Origin: Amaranthus tricolor
Taxonomy: Eukaryota; Streptophyta; Magnoliopsida; Caryophyllales; Amaranthaceae
Direction: 5' to 3'
NCBI RefSeq assembly: GCF_026212465.1
Contig: NC_080052.1
Location: forward strand, 12,295,621-12,359,620
DNA: 64,000 nucleotides
Notes under the pieces: generated by a model
The model's input: only the letters and a program-made list of their open reading frames with translations
Told to the model about the DNA's origin: nothing
Databases searched by the model: none
Translations under genes and position numbers: made by a program
In this document: one piece after another, positions 1 to 11,134 of the stretch
Layout: every line of letters begins with the position of its first letter
Position numbering within the stretch: the stretch's first letter is position 1

Positions 1-148
1 TCTAGTCAGTATTTACCAACCGCATGTTTTGGTCGATATTTAGTCGGAAAATGTGGAGTAGGATGATTAGTCGGTGTTCAATCGGTGAATAGTCGGAAAG
101 ATATATTTACAATTTTCCAACAACCGTCTTTTTCCACCTCTTTTCCTC

Positions 149-156
149 TATAAATA
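149..156 (+). promoter_or_regulatory. TATA box with CT-rich leader
   Basis: A TATAAATA box at 149-156 is followed by a CA/CT-rich stretch (cttcactcactctctc near 179-195) and a first ATG at 267. This is the usual look of a plant core promoter and transcription start. It lies in the left flank of the inner CACTA and may belong to the outer transposon. The reading frame from the ATG closes after about 29 codons, so no product is proposed. Confidence 0.35.
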
Positions 157-449
157 CCCTCAACTTTAACTAAACGCACTTCACTCACTCTCTCAAAACT
201 TTCTTCTCTCTGTTATAAACAATTTAATTTTTTTTACAACAATATCATACAAGTTTTCCACACAACATGAAGGCATGTTATTTCTATAAATGTCATAATT
301 GTATTATTTATTATTTCAAATATACTTTATGTTATATTTATTATTTATTTAATTAAACAAAATTATAAGAAGGTTTTTGGTGCAGCTGTTTATTCTTGAT
401 ATAAGTGCCTACTAGAAGTAGTAGATTTTCTCTTAATTATATCATTACT

Positions 450-790
450 AAAAAACACGGAGCTTTTAGACGGAAAAACTATGGTTTTTTTCGACGGTTT
501 TAACCGTCAAAAACTATATTTTCGACGCTTGACGAAGCATCTAAAAAACTACAGTTACAAATTTTAGATGCTTTTTTCTCAATTCTTTTTCCAGTGGATG
601 TTATATCTATTTTCTGACGCTTTTTACTGTGGGGAAAAAGATTTCCCGCCTTACATCCATACCACAATTTCACGTTTTTAGACGCTTTTTTGTGTAGAAA
701 TGCTGATTTTTTTAGACCCTTTTTCATGTGGATAGTGCTTAATATTTTAGGCGCTTTTATATGTCTAAATGAAAATAAAACCTTTTAAAG
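450..790. repeat. CACTA left subterminal repeat zone
   Basis: Motifs of the type TTTAGACGC, CGACGCTT and their variants recur about eight times between 464 and 765. The right end (5925-6000) holds the same motifs in inverted orientation. In En/Spm elements such arrays bind the accessory protein TNPA; the same role is inferred here. Confidence 0.6.
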
Positions 791-1677
791 CCCTTGATAT
801 CTAGATATATGCTTTTGACATTTACAAGCGTTGAAAATGTATTTATTTTCCATTCTACATTAAATTCATCAAAGATACATAATTACTAACGAATATCATA
901 CTAAATCAATCATATCCACAAAAGTATTAGCATTTGATATTCATATACGCACATACATTCGCTGATGTAGCTTTGACCTTAAGTTGTAGCTTGGTCAAAA
1001 AAGTCCAAACAACATAGGTGCCTAATTTGATCAACATTCACATACACATATATTTATCGATGTTTAAGAGAGCAAAATTTAAAAGTTAAAAGTTTGTCAA
1101 AAGATGATTTGTTGGTTATAACATGAACATCAGCTGCAAAAATCTACAACAAATCAAACAAAATGCACAAACTTTAGCCAAAATACATACTACCCGTTTG
1201 TGATTCAAGGCCAACAATTATTTTCAAATATGAGATTACCTCAATTACCAAACTCCCCATGAATATATAAAACTTTATATAAGTCATTATCATATCTACT
1301 TCATCCAACTGTAGTAATATCAAATTATAATAATAAAGAATGTTTAATGCATACCCAAACCGTTTTAATGATCCTTTGCTTGTAATGATTATCAACACGC
1401 TTCCAATTTTGTGCTCCAAGTGGACAAAAGGTTCCATCTTTTGACAATTCAGACAGAAAATGAACAAGTACAAGTCCCCCCTTCAAATTGGTTGAGTATA
1501 TTCATTAAAATGAACAATGATCCTTCTTCCTGATGGTAAGCACCAAACATGCTTAGCAACTATAGTCCCCTCTATTATTTCTAATTTGGGAGGCTCATTC
1601 TCTGTTGTCTTTGCTCAATCAAAAAAACAGTTAATAATAAATACACAATTTGTATCAAATATGCATATTATGATCAT

Positions 1678-2130
1678 TCAAGTATGTATACCTTCTACTT
1701 GGACAACCTCATCAGGATCCACATCTATATTTTCTTTCCAATGAACATCTATATTAGTTGAGGTATTAAAGGTTCGAGACATAAACCTCTTATTAAGAGG
1801 TAAAGCTTTGGGATCATGTTTTTTGGTAACTGTAGGTACCAAGCTAGTAGCGGGATCTTGTGCTGGAGTATTAGTTGAGGTCTTGAAGGTTCGAGACATA
1901 AACCTCTTATCAAGTAGTAAAGCTTTGGGATCATATTTCTTGGTAACTGTAGGTACCAAGCTAGTAGCGGTATCTTGTGTTGGAGTATTAGTTGAGGTGT
2001 TGAAGGTTCGAGACATAAACCTCTTATCAAGAGGTAAAGCTTTGGGATCATATTTCTTGGTAACTGTAGGTACCAAGCTAGTAGCGGTGATGAAACCTAC
2101 AGTAACAACGAAAAGATGAGAATGGGTCAT
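1678..2130 (-). pseudogene. CACTA C-terminal ORF of tandem 39-aa repeats
   Basis: This minus-strand frame of 150 codons consists mainly of three direct repeats of 39 residues (period exactly 117 bp, starting at 1754, 1871 and 1988). Each unit carries the cores SLVPTVTKK and DKRFMSRTF followed by a Ser/Thr/Asn-rich spacer. The period is a multiple of three and the copies stay in frame, so expansion happened while coding was tolerated. It lies downstream of the DUF4216 remnant in the direction of transcription and could be a last exon of the CACTA gene. I recognise no domain and propose no function. Confidence 0.45.
1754..2087. repeat. Tandem repeat, 117-bp unit, about 3 copies
   Basis: Units start at 1754, 1871 and 1988 with the shared start ttagttgagg. 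The spacing is exactly 117 bp in both intervals; the last copy is slightly truncated. Confidence 0.85.
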
Positions 2131-2339
2131 AATTATAAATTAAAATTAGACAAGGAATTAAATTAAAAGCAAAGTAAAAATATATAAACAAGATCAAATA
2201 AAAATAACATAGAAGAGCAACCACTAAGAGAGATCAAATAGATTATCATATCTAAAAAAACACATGAATAGTTGATTTCATCAAACTTCAAACAAGTCCC
2301 TAGGCTTAGTTTCAATTACATAATTCCAACCATTTTTTT

Positions 2340-2725
2340 ATTTATCTTTAACATAAAAAACTTGTGTTGCTTGACTAGAAATAATAAACAGCTCATCCGT
2401 TAGATATCGGCCCATGTGAATCAACTTTGAGAAGCTCACTCGAGTTCTAGAACCCAATATATTCTATCCCAGTTACTATGTCTACCCAATCACAACGATA
2501 CACCACGACTTTATAGGATCCAAGGTAGTCAATTTCAAGTATATCTATTAATCATAGTACTTATTTCCATCGGCTTCCACCATGACACCACTATTTTGAG
2601 TTTTACGAGTTCTTTCACTAGCAAATGTCTAGAACTTGAAACCATTAATCATATGAACCTTCATTCTTTTAGCATATAGACTTGGACCATAACCAATGCT
2701 ATCAACAATCTTCCTCGGGATTGGC
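2340..2725 (-). pseudogene. CACTA DUF4216 remnant
   Basis: On the minus strand a frame reading GPSLYAKRMKVHMINGFKF, then ASERTRKTQNSGVMVEAD, then LTTLDPIKSW matches the typical DUF4216 pattern of En/Spm proteins (a short N-terminal ring, the hallmark KTQNSGV, then a Tyr/Leu-rich strand). It contains in-frame stops, for example right after NGFKF, so it is decayed. It lies downstream of the DUF4218 remnant, as in intact plant CACTA polyproteins. No open frame long enough to be translated remains. Confidence 0.65.
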
Positions 2726-2954
2726 CTCATCAATATTTGGTACCTACATAAAATATATTGTTCAAGTGGATGAATCAATAAAAAGTATAAACATTTACAT
2801 TTAGTTGATAAAATTTCTTAATCTATAACCTGCAACTTTAACCAATCTGGAAATTCCTCTAACTTCCATTTAATCACCAAATCATTAGTAACAGTAATTC
2901 TGTGATTCCCTTTGCTTCCGAGATAAGAATTCTCTGTGATTAAATAATACCTAA

Positions 2955-3895
2955 GTTAAGCACTTACCTTTCAAATGGTTGAAGTAACTCTTGAAATTGT
3001 GTTAGCACATAACGATGTATTTGCATCTTGCTCTTATGATTCAAATTAATCACTTTCACCTCCCCAACTGGTCGACCACAAGCATTGAACAAATAACTAG
3101 ATCCATTTTCATTATCATCATCGTTGCGACGTGGTCGACGCCTTCTAAATATCTAGAGCAAAAGGTAATTGTTACCTCAAGAATATAACCCTCGGCAATA
3201 GAACCTTCTGGTTGAGCTCTATTTCTCAAAAATGTTTTGAGATGGGCTACGTGCCCATAAAAAAGAAAACATTGTTATTAATAAAAGTAATAAGTTCTAA
3301 AAAGAGGCAGGAGTGCAATGTCAAATTATGTATACCTTTCAATTCGATACATCCATCAATAATGAACAGGTCCTCCGAGCTTTACCTCCTTGACAAGGTG
3401 AATTAACAAATGATCCATGATAGTGAAAAAAGAAGGAAGGAATTCAATCTTTATTCGGCACAAGACATCTATTATCTTGGACTATAAAGCATCAAGATAA
3501 TTAGGATCGATTTCCTTTTCACAAAGAGACTTAAAAAATGATGATAGATCATCAACAAGATCAATAACGATGGAGGCTTGAGATGATTTTAATGCTATTG
3601 GAAGGATATCTTGCATTAATATGTGGTTGTCATGACTCTTAAGATTCATAAGCTTCTTGTTTTTCAAGTTCACACATCTTGAAAGGTTTGAGCCATATCC
3701 ATCAGGAAATTTAATACTTGCCAAAACATGTAGGAATGACTCTTTACCTACCCCAGTCATACAATATGGGGCGAGTGGCATAATGAATTCATTGTCACTA
3801 TGACACTGTAGCCAAAAATGTGGCTTCACGTTTGTATTTTCAAAAAACATGCGATTAAATTCATCATCTTTACTTTTTCCATCCATGTTCATCAA
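2955..3895 (-). pseudogene. CACTA DUF4218 transposase remnant
   Basis: A 137-codon open frame at 3482-3895 ends in a stretch with LKSHDNHILMQDILPIAL and FFKSLCEKE, the conserved core of DUF4218 in En/Spm transposases. After a break, a second piece at about 2970-3100 reads SSYLFNACGRPVGEV and HRYVLTQFQELL, the conserved C-terminal part of the same domain. Family proteins carry this after the transposase_21 catalytic domain, which is missing here. The N-terminal half of the open frame (FENTNVKPHFWLQC) has no match I recognise. The gene is broken by stops and deletion. Confidence 0.7.
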
Positions 3896-4221
3896 AGTTC
3901 CAAGTAGATTAATGATTTATCCGGCCACTTGAACAAGCACTTAAGGTGAAAAAGGTGCAAGATGAGTGATAGCTTTGAAAAGGAAGTCCAACCTTCATAA
4001 AGAGGTTCATTGGAAGCTTTATAAAGCTTGCTAAATTTGACTTCTTCAAAAGAAGAGTTCACATCAGATTGTTGAGTAGGAAATTCATCAAATTCACATT
4101 GAAATTTAGGTTTCTCTATTGTCTCATTAGCTAACCCCTCATCATTATGTTCACTACCAAACTCATGGTCACCTAAAATATTTGACCCAAAAGCATCTTG
4201 AAGTAACCCCGATATATCATC

Positions 4222-4539
4222 TTAACCTAAGTTTTCTGATTCATTGGAAGCTATAAATGAAATCCCTTTTTGATTACACACATTCTCCACAACAGTCATA
4301 GGTCCATGAAATATCCAATTCTTGTATTCTTTATAAAACCCTTTAAACAAACTGTGTCTTTCAACCTCCTCTAGTGGTAAGATTTTTTTTCTATCAATTT
4401 GACACTTGCAACAAGGGTATCTAATGAAACCATTTTGTGTCCCTTTCTTTGCAAATTCCATAAAGTCACTAACCCCCTTCACATAAGCTTCTGTATTTCT
4501 TGGTTTATTTATCCAACTCTTATCAATATATTGAGACAT
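4222..4539 (-). pseudogene. CACTA transposase-associated N-terminal domain
   Basis: From an ATG at about 4539 the frame reads MSQYIDKSWINKPRNTEAY, then KGVSDFMEFAKKG, then RYPCCKCQIDRKK and a region ending KNWIFHGP. This is the Transpos_assoc domain found at the start of plant CACTA transposases, with its Trp in SWI, the C-x2-C cluster and the WIFHG tail. A longer upstream frame runs into the MITE at 4600-4964 and is rejected as the start. The domain is followed by only about 100 further codons before a stop at 4222, so the catalytic middle is absent. Confidence 0.75.
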
Positions 4540-4599
4540 CCTATGCATATTATATAATAGTAAGATTAAAAACTTCCATATGCATACAACTAACATATA

Positions 4600-4964
4600 C
4601 TCCCTCCGTTCTTTTTTGATCTTCCACTTTGGGGTTTTCACACATATTAAGGAAGATAGAATCTTTGGGTTGTAGTGGGTATTATTTTAGTTAAATAGTA
4701 GTGTGAAGTAATGATTGTATTGGAAGTATGAGGTTGTAGTGGATATTATTTTAATTAAATAGTAGTGTGAAGTAATGATTGTATTGAAAGTATGAGAGAA
4801 AAAATAATTATAAATAAAAGAAAAGGGGTACATTAAAAGAAAAGGGGGGTTTTAAGGGATAAAAGTGGGATAAAAACTTTCTAAAAATAGCAAGTATTCT
4901 AAAGTGAAAGAACTTTTGAAACTACCCATTATAGTAATGTCGAAGATCAAAAAAACGAAGGGAG
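4600..4964. mobile_element. Stowaway-like MITE
   Basis: The left end reads CTCCCTCCGTTCTTTTTTG and the right end carries its complement ending in GAAGGGAG; the TIR is about 24 bp. TA dinucleotides at 4598-4599 and 4965-4966 are the target duplication. CTCCCTCCGT is the classic Stowaway terminus. The element is 365 bp, non-coding, and inserted just upstream of the CACTA N-terminal coding exon. It contains an internal 64-bp direct duplication (about 4671-4734 and 4735-4798). Confidence 0.9.
4671..4798. repeat. 64-bp tandem duplication inside the MITE
   Basis: Two nearly identical copies start with tgtagtgg at 4671 and 4735 and differ at a few positions only. Confidence 0.8.
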
Positions 4965-6051
4965 TAGATGATTAATCACTCTAACAAATCAATATCAATT
5001 AAATCATTGCATAATTGAGTGCAACCCATAAAGATATAGATTTTGAAGCACATAAACATGTAAAACCCCAAATACAATTATCATGAATAATTAAACTATA
5101 AATGCAAGCATAGACTACCACAATTTAACACATCACATGAATTTGAAGAAAGAACCTCAAAACCTATTATCATGAAGAATCAAACTATAAACATGTAGCT
5201 TTGGTGCAGGCCATATTCGGGCTGGTTTGGGTAATTTTTTCAACCATGAAAACTCCACAATTTAACCCATCACAATATCCAAACAAACTCCACTTAAAAT
5301 TAAAAGCCCTAATACAAAAAAAAATCAATAATTTACAATAAATTTACGAGAAAAAAGAAAAAAAAATATACCAGTACAACAATTTACAAGAAAAATATAC
5401 CAGTACAACAAATTACAAGAAAAAAACGAAAAAAAAATTAAGAACGTACCTGCAGCTACAGGACCGCTGGTTTCAATGGAGGGGATCGGAACTGCTACAG
5501 GAAATTTATAGTCAAAAATTTACAAGAAATATACCAGAAAAAAGTAAAGAAAAAACGCCCAAACACAACTTAACACATATAAAGGGCTGGTATAGAAATT
5601 TACAAGAAAAAAAGAAAAAAAAATCAGAAAACGTACCTGCTATGGCGCGCTGCTGCGGGTACGGAGGAGACTGCTACAGGCCGCCGGTTTTAATGGAATG
5701 GAACTGCTACAGGACCGCCGGTACAAGGGGGATAGATCTGCTCTGGGACGCCGGAGAAGGGAGTTGCTGTTAGGGATTAGACCAAGTTACTGTGTGCGTG
5801 AGAGGGAAAAGGAGAGGGAGAAGGGAGTTAGCTCTTAGGGTTAGAACATAGAAGCGGGTTTTTGAAATTTTTAGGAACTTGAAGAGGCGGTTTTTTTTTT
5901 TTTTTTTTTAATAATTTTTTGGACGCTTTTAATAATTTATGTCAACGTATTTAAATGTCGAAAATAAAGCGTCTAAAATCTCCGTTTTTGTTTAAACAGT
6001 TACTCAACTGTCTAAAATAATGTCTATAAATACTCCATCTTTTTAGTAGTG
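4965..6051. other. CACTA 5' leader and right subterminal zone, no gene
   Basis: This is AT-rich sequence with a few GC-rich islands (about 5455-5500 and 5635-5760) and short A-runs. It holds no open frame worth calling. It would be the transcribed leader or promoter of the minus-strand CACTA gene. Subterminal GACGC motifs start near 5925. Confidence 0.5.
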
Positions 6052-6571
6052 TATAAAAATATGTTAGAAATGTTGAAAATTTGTTCCTCAATTTGAGGAA
6101 TTCAACATTATATTCTTTATTTATATTAATACTTACTTGCTAGTTGCAACAATCGATTTTTTCATAAAGATTAAAAAAATTTAATTACTCAAAGTACTAA
6201 AATTTGGTTGTTGCAATGTATTAGCATAAGTAAAGTTTACAATACTGGATTTTCTCATATTTGAGAAACATATATTCAACATTTCTTCTTTTTTATAATG
6301 CATAGTAAAGTATAAATAAGGGAAAAACTACTACTAATAAGTACTTATAATTATCACACAAAAAATGGTCGGACTGAAAAACTCATTAAATGTTTTTTAA
6401 TAATTTATCGTTCATTTATCGATTGGTTTTCAGTCGGAAATTCAAAATTCAAAATTCAAAATGCCAATTGTGGTCAAAAAGCACTGTTAGTGAGTCAAAA
6501 GTAGTCAAAAAGCACTGTCAATTAGTACAATGCATACCGACTGTTTTGCGACTAAATTTCAGTCGCTAGTT
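6052..6571. other. Outer CACTA right flank, no gene
   Basis: AT-rich non-coding DNA with GTCGG/CAGTC motifs near 6365-6440 and 6535-6565, and a short run of attcaaa repeats at about 6440-6460. It is assigned to the outer element by its motifs only. Confidence 0.4.
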
Positions 6572-6576
6572 ATAGA

Positions 6577-6940
6577 CAGCACGTCTGAATATCTTGTGTA
6601 TAGTGATGCCTCGAAAAATGGGTTAGGGTGTGTGTTGATGCAAGATCGAAAGGTTATTGCTTATGCATCAAGACAACTTAAATCGCATGAAGTCAATTAT
6701 CCGACTCATGACCTTGAACTAGTAGCCATTGTCTTTGCCCTGAAGATTTGGAGACATTACTTGTATGGAGTGAAGTGCAAAATTTATACTGACCATCAAA
6801 GCTTGCGATACTTGTATACACAACAAAATTTGAACATGAGATAACGAAGGTGGCTAGAGTTGATTAACGACTATAACGTGGAGTTTAATTACCATGAGGT
6901 AAGGCCAATGTGGTCGCTGATGCTTTGAGTAGAAAGACCA
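6577..6940 (+). pseudogene. Gypsy-1 RNase H fragment
   Basis: The frame reads [18 protein letters not shown], then [19 protein letters not shown] and a [10 protein letters not shown] motif. These are the conserved blocks of the Gypsy RNase H (first catalytic Asp in SDAS, the TDH block). The frame is stopped by TAA at 6842, where the family has Gln (CAA to TAA), and a one-base loss near 6898 disrupts the tether that leads into the ADALSRK block. The first 15 or so codons of the open frame belong to the outer CACTA end. Reverse transcriptase is not in the window. Confidence 0.8.
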
Positions 6941-7308
6941 GTCATTCCTTAGCTTCCTTGACTGTTCCTAGAGAGTTGCAGAGAGACATGGAAGGATTGA
7001 ATCTCAAGATTGTACAACATGGGGAGCTAGAGTCCCGGTTAGCAGCCTTATCCATCCGACCTTCAATTTTTGAGGAAATTTTAATAAAGCAAGTGACTGA
7101 CTCCTTTATGGAGAAAACGAGAGAGCAAGTTAAAGAAAAGAAAGTTGAAGGATTCATGAAATTCGAGGATGGTAGCATTCGATATAAGGGTCGATGGTGT
7201 GTACCTTCTACTTGCACAGAGCTTAAGGAGAAGATATTGACAGAGGCTCATAGCTCAAAGTATTCTATTCATCCAGGAGGAGATAAGATGTATCAAGACT
7301 TGAAGTAG
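6910..7308 (+). pseudogene. Gypsy-1 RNase H to integrase linker and H2 of zinc domain
   Basis: The frame starts at VADALSRK, the C-terminal RNase H signature, continues through a linker and ends in EAHSSKYSIHPGGDKMYQDLK, where the two His of the integrase HHCC zinc finger (AH, IHPG) are visible. A TAG at 7306 replaces the usual Gln, and a short deletion follows, which removes the residues between FWFP and the CLTC cysteine pair. The product would have been the N-terminal domain of integrase. Confidence 0.75.
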
Positions 7309-7313
7309 ACATT

Positions 7314-8123
7314 TTGGTTTCCAAGTGTTTGACCTGTCAGAAGGTAAAGAGCGAGCATAAGAGGTCTGCAGGCTTACTCCAACCTTTGGATATTCCTGTA
7401 TGGAAATGGGATGACATATCCATGGATTTTATTTTGGGTTTACCAAGGACTAAGTCAGGAAATGATACGTTATGGGTGATCGTGGATAGACTCACCAAGA
7501 GTGCTAAGTTCATTCCGATGAATAATCAGTGGGATATGGATCAGTTGGCTCGAGCTTACCTTAAGAACATTGTACGATACCACGGTGTCCCTAGATCTAT
7601 AGTGTCTGATCGTGATACTAGATACGTGTCGAAATTTTGGGAAGCATTTCAGAAAGCTTTGGGTACAGAACTTCTTAGGAGCACATCTTTTCACCCGGCT
7701 ACTGATGGGCAAACTGAACACACGAATAGGACACTTGAAGATATGTTGCGAACAGTAGCTTTGGATAGGCAAGGATCTTGGGATGAGTGCCTAGACATGG
7801 TGGAATTTTCATACAATAATAATTACCAGACAAGCATCCAGATGACACCTTTTGAAGCTTTGTACGGTCGTCGTTGTCGTAATCCAGTATGTTGGGACGA
7901 TTTCAATGAATCTGTCACTCTAGGACCGACTATGTTAGAGGAGATGACTGATCAAGTAAAAATGATTCGAGAAAGACTTAAAGCGGCCCAGGATCGACAA
8001 AAGTCCTACGCAAACCTTAAGAGGAGACCTGATGAGTTCGCCGTAGGGGATTACGTGTTTATGAGAGTTTCACCGATGAAGGGAGTTATGAGGTTTAGCA
8101 AGAGGGGGAAGTTGAGCCTATAG
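7314..8123 (+). pseudogene. Gypsy-1 integrase catalytic core
   Basis: The frame carries CLTCQKVK (the two Cys of the HHCC finger), then the rve core: Asp in DDISMDFILGLP, Asp in IVSDRDTRY, and Glu in TDGQTEHTNRTLED, so the DDE triad is retained. FSYNNNYQTSIQMTPFEALYG follows. The open frame ends at a TAG at 8121, just before the FIGPYEV block. The integrase joined cDNA to the host genome; this copy is inactive because of the upstream and downstream breaks. Confidence 0.85.
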
Positions 8124-8515
8124 TTTATAGGACCTTATGAGGTCACAGAGAAGGTAGGAAAGGTCGCTTACAGACTAGCATTACCTAATGAGTTGGGTAA
8201 GGCCCATGACGTGTTTCACATTTCGCAATTGAAGAGATATGTTCCCGATAAATCTCATATGCTAGATCCCGAGCCCTTAGACCTTGATGAGAATTTATCT
8301 CATGAAGAGAAGCCTATCAAGATCTTTGATTCTAAGGTGCGTAGTACGAGGAGAAAAGATATAAAGATGGTGAAAGTTCTATGGGCTAACCAGCGCAAAC
8401 AGGAGGCAACGTGGGAAACTGAGGACTCCCATGCGTAAGAAATACCCACACCTTTTTCCTGAGGTTAGTAAGTTACGAGGCCGTAACTAAGTTTTTAAGG
8501 GGGGTAGAATGTGAT
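8124..8515 (+). pseudogene. Gypsy-1 integrase C-terminal and chromodomain-like tail
   Basis: After the TAG the frame reads FIGPYEVTEKVGKVAYRLAL, then KAHDVFHISQLKRYVPD, then KIFDSKVRSTRRKDIKMVKV and ATWETED. This is the GPY/F module followed by the chromodomain-like end of Tekay/Del elements. A one-base insertion near 8428 shifts the last codons from the usual MRKKYPHLF ending. Purine-rich aaggggggtag at about 8497-8507 follows, with a second one at 8870-8880 next to the LTR. Confidence 0.75.
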
Positions 8516-9011
8516 AGAATTTTGTGCGTTTGCACGTACCTTCTCCTCTATGATACCGACCTATTACAAAATTGCTTGCTTTTGATTGATCGTGTCGAGT
8601 CAATTGTATGATTGATTGTGTTAAGTTAACTATGTGACATTTACATGCTTCGTTTGGGTGTTGAGTTAATTTAGATAATTATGAATGCTCGGAACGAAAA
8701 ATGTATGAATATTTGGATAGAGTGAGTATAATAGTGTCAATAAGGTCACGATCTTTGAGTTAATTCCTTAGGCTTAAAATCGTTAAGACACCTTCTTGAG
8801 TTATTAGAAATATAAATTCTCACAATTAGTACTTTGGTTGCGCTAGTTTTGGGGACGAAACTCCTTTTAAGGGGGGTAGTCTGTAACACCCCGAGATTTT
8901 AATGACGTAATTATTTAATATTTTAATAGCTTTTAAAAATTTCACAATTATATTAATCTATTTCCGAATTAGTTTTAATAAATTTCTTTCACATACAGAT
9001 TTAAATGTTAA

Positions 9012-10180
<1,169 letters not shown>

Positions 10181-11070
10181 TGACCAAGATGGTCAAGGTA
10201 CGAATGTCCAAGATGCCCAAGTCCAATCCAATGCAAGGGAATTAATTTTGTCCAAGTCTTATTATGATCTTAGTATGCACGGTCCAAATAACTCATCAAG
10301 TGGTTGTACTTTGTTAAGTATAACTAAGTACTTTGTTGAAAGCATAAATTAAAGGGTGGCGGTTACAAGGCTTGATTGCAAGCCATTGAAGAGCATCAAT
10401 TGGGCTGATTAATTAGCGTGTTTTAAGGAGATTTAAAGCTGATTTTTAATCTCATTTAAAGAGGCAGTTTTGGAATTCAAGGGGCAGCTTTGAATGACGG
10501 TATTGGACAGTTTTTGAGAGATTAATTGCTAAACATTTATCCTTGTTTTAAGCTTAGTTTTAAGTAGTCTTTTAATTATTGTTGAATGGGATTAAAGTGG
10601 ACGGTTATGAGCCCTTTCATCATCTTTTGTTTTCAGCATTTTATTTTTGTTTTGTTGCTATTAATTAGGCAAGAGGTTGATGTAATTATTGGATGTAAGA
10701 TGGCTATATATAGCAAGCTAAATGATGAATGAAATGATATCCAGAAATTTGCCAAAAAACGTGTGTTTTGTTTATTGAACTTGACTTGTGTTTAGTCAAC
10801 TTTAATTGTCCAAATTTGAGTGTTCCAAATTTGAAGAGTTAGAGTTTTAGTGAGAGTTCCTAAAACTAAAGCTTGTAGTTGACGATTTGGTGAGAGTTCC
10901 CTAATCTAAGCTACACCCAAACAAGTGAGTGAGTGTTCCTCCTTGTTATATCCTCAAGTTTAGAGTGAGAGTTCCCCTTAACTATCTTGATTAACATTTT
11001 CTAAGTTAACCACACGCAAGACCCCTTAACTTTACACTTGTAGCAAGGTTTCCATCTTATTTACACATCA
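10181..11070 (+). repeat. Gypsy-2 5' LTR, 890 bp
   Basis: Starts TGACCAAG and ends ACACATCA. It repeats the last 57 codons of the pol frame, because the 3' LTR overlaps the end of the gene. It holds a TATATATAG box at 10705. It has 70 bp (10520-10589) that the 3' LTR lacks. Confidence 0.92.
10705..10713 (+). promoter_or_regulatory. Gypsy-2 LTR TATA box
   Basis: TATATATAG lies about 365 bp before the LTR end, following a stretch tgtaattattggatgtaag. The same box is found in the 3' LTR at about 15819. It is the probable U3 promoter. Confidence 0.5.
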
Positions 11071-11071
11071 T

Positions 11072-11090
11072 TTGGCGCGTCAGGTAGGGG
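11072..11090 (+). other. Gypsy-2 primer-binding site
   Basis: TTGGCGCGTCAGGTAGGGG starts one base after the LTR end. The TGGCGC start would pair with a tRNA 3' end GCGCCA. It is not the initiator-Met type (TGGTATCAGAGC). Which tRNA primes it was not determined. Confidence 0.65.
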
Positions 11091-11134
11091 GAGTTTTTCC
11101 ATACACTTCCAAAGGGGTCGAATACCTACATATC

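Larger units (their letters stand above)
443..6051 (-). mobile_element. CACTA (En/Spm) transposon with TSD TAT
   Basis: The left end reads CATTACTAAAAA at 443 and the right end is the complement of CACTACTAAAAA ending at 6051. The 3-bp target duplication TAT is present at 440-442 and 6052-6054, as expected for CACTA elements. Both subterminal zones carry repeated (T)TTAGACGC-type motifs. Coding remnants are all on the minus strand in the order Transpos_assoc, DUF4218, DUF4216. The central transposase_21 catalytic domain should lie between Transpos_assoc and DUF4218, but only about 330 bp separate them, so the element is internally deleted and unable to move itself. It holds a Stowaway-like MITE at 4600-4964. 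Confidence 0.9.
1..6571. mobile_element. Outer CACTA-like element, right end, left end off window
   Basis: Bases 1-442 and 6055-6571 share a style of short GTCGG/CGACT motifs (for example near 45-110 and 6365-6440), which looks like CACTA subterminal repeats. The right boundary is set where Gypsy RNase H coding begins, just after a terminal stretch reading agtcgctagt at 6561-6570; its complement begins ACTAGCGACTGAAATT, close to the CACTA-class terminus CACTAGCGAC. The inner CACTA at 443-6051 sits inside it. I infer that this element jumped into Gypsy-1 before the inner one arrived. No coding region is visible in the two flanks. The left terminus and target duplication are outside the window, so the family call is inference. 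Confidence 0.4.

Noticed and set aside
500..1473. Minus-strand frames of 75 and 99 codons
   Set aside because: They lie in CACTA subterminal and non-coding DNA, with AT-driven composition and no motif.
6942..7772. Minus-strand frames opposite Gypsy-1 integrase
   Set aside because: Antisense shadows of the pol frame.
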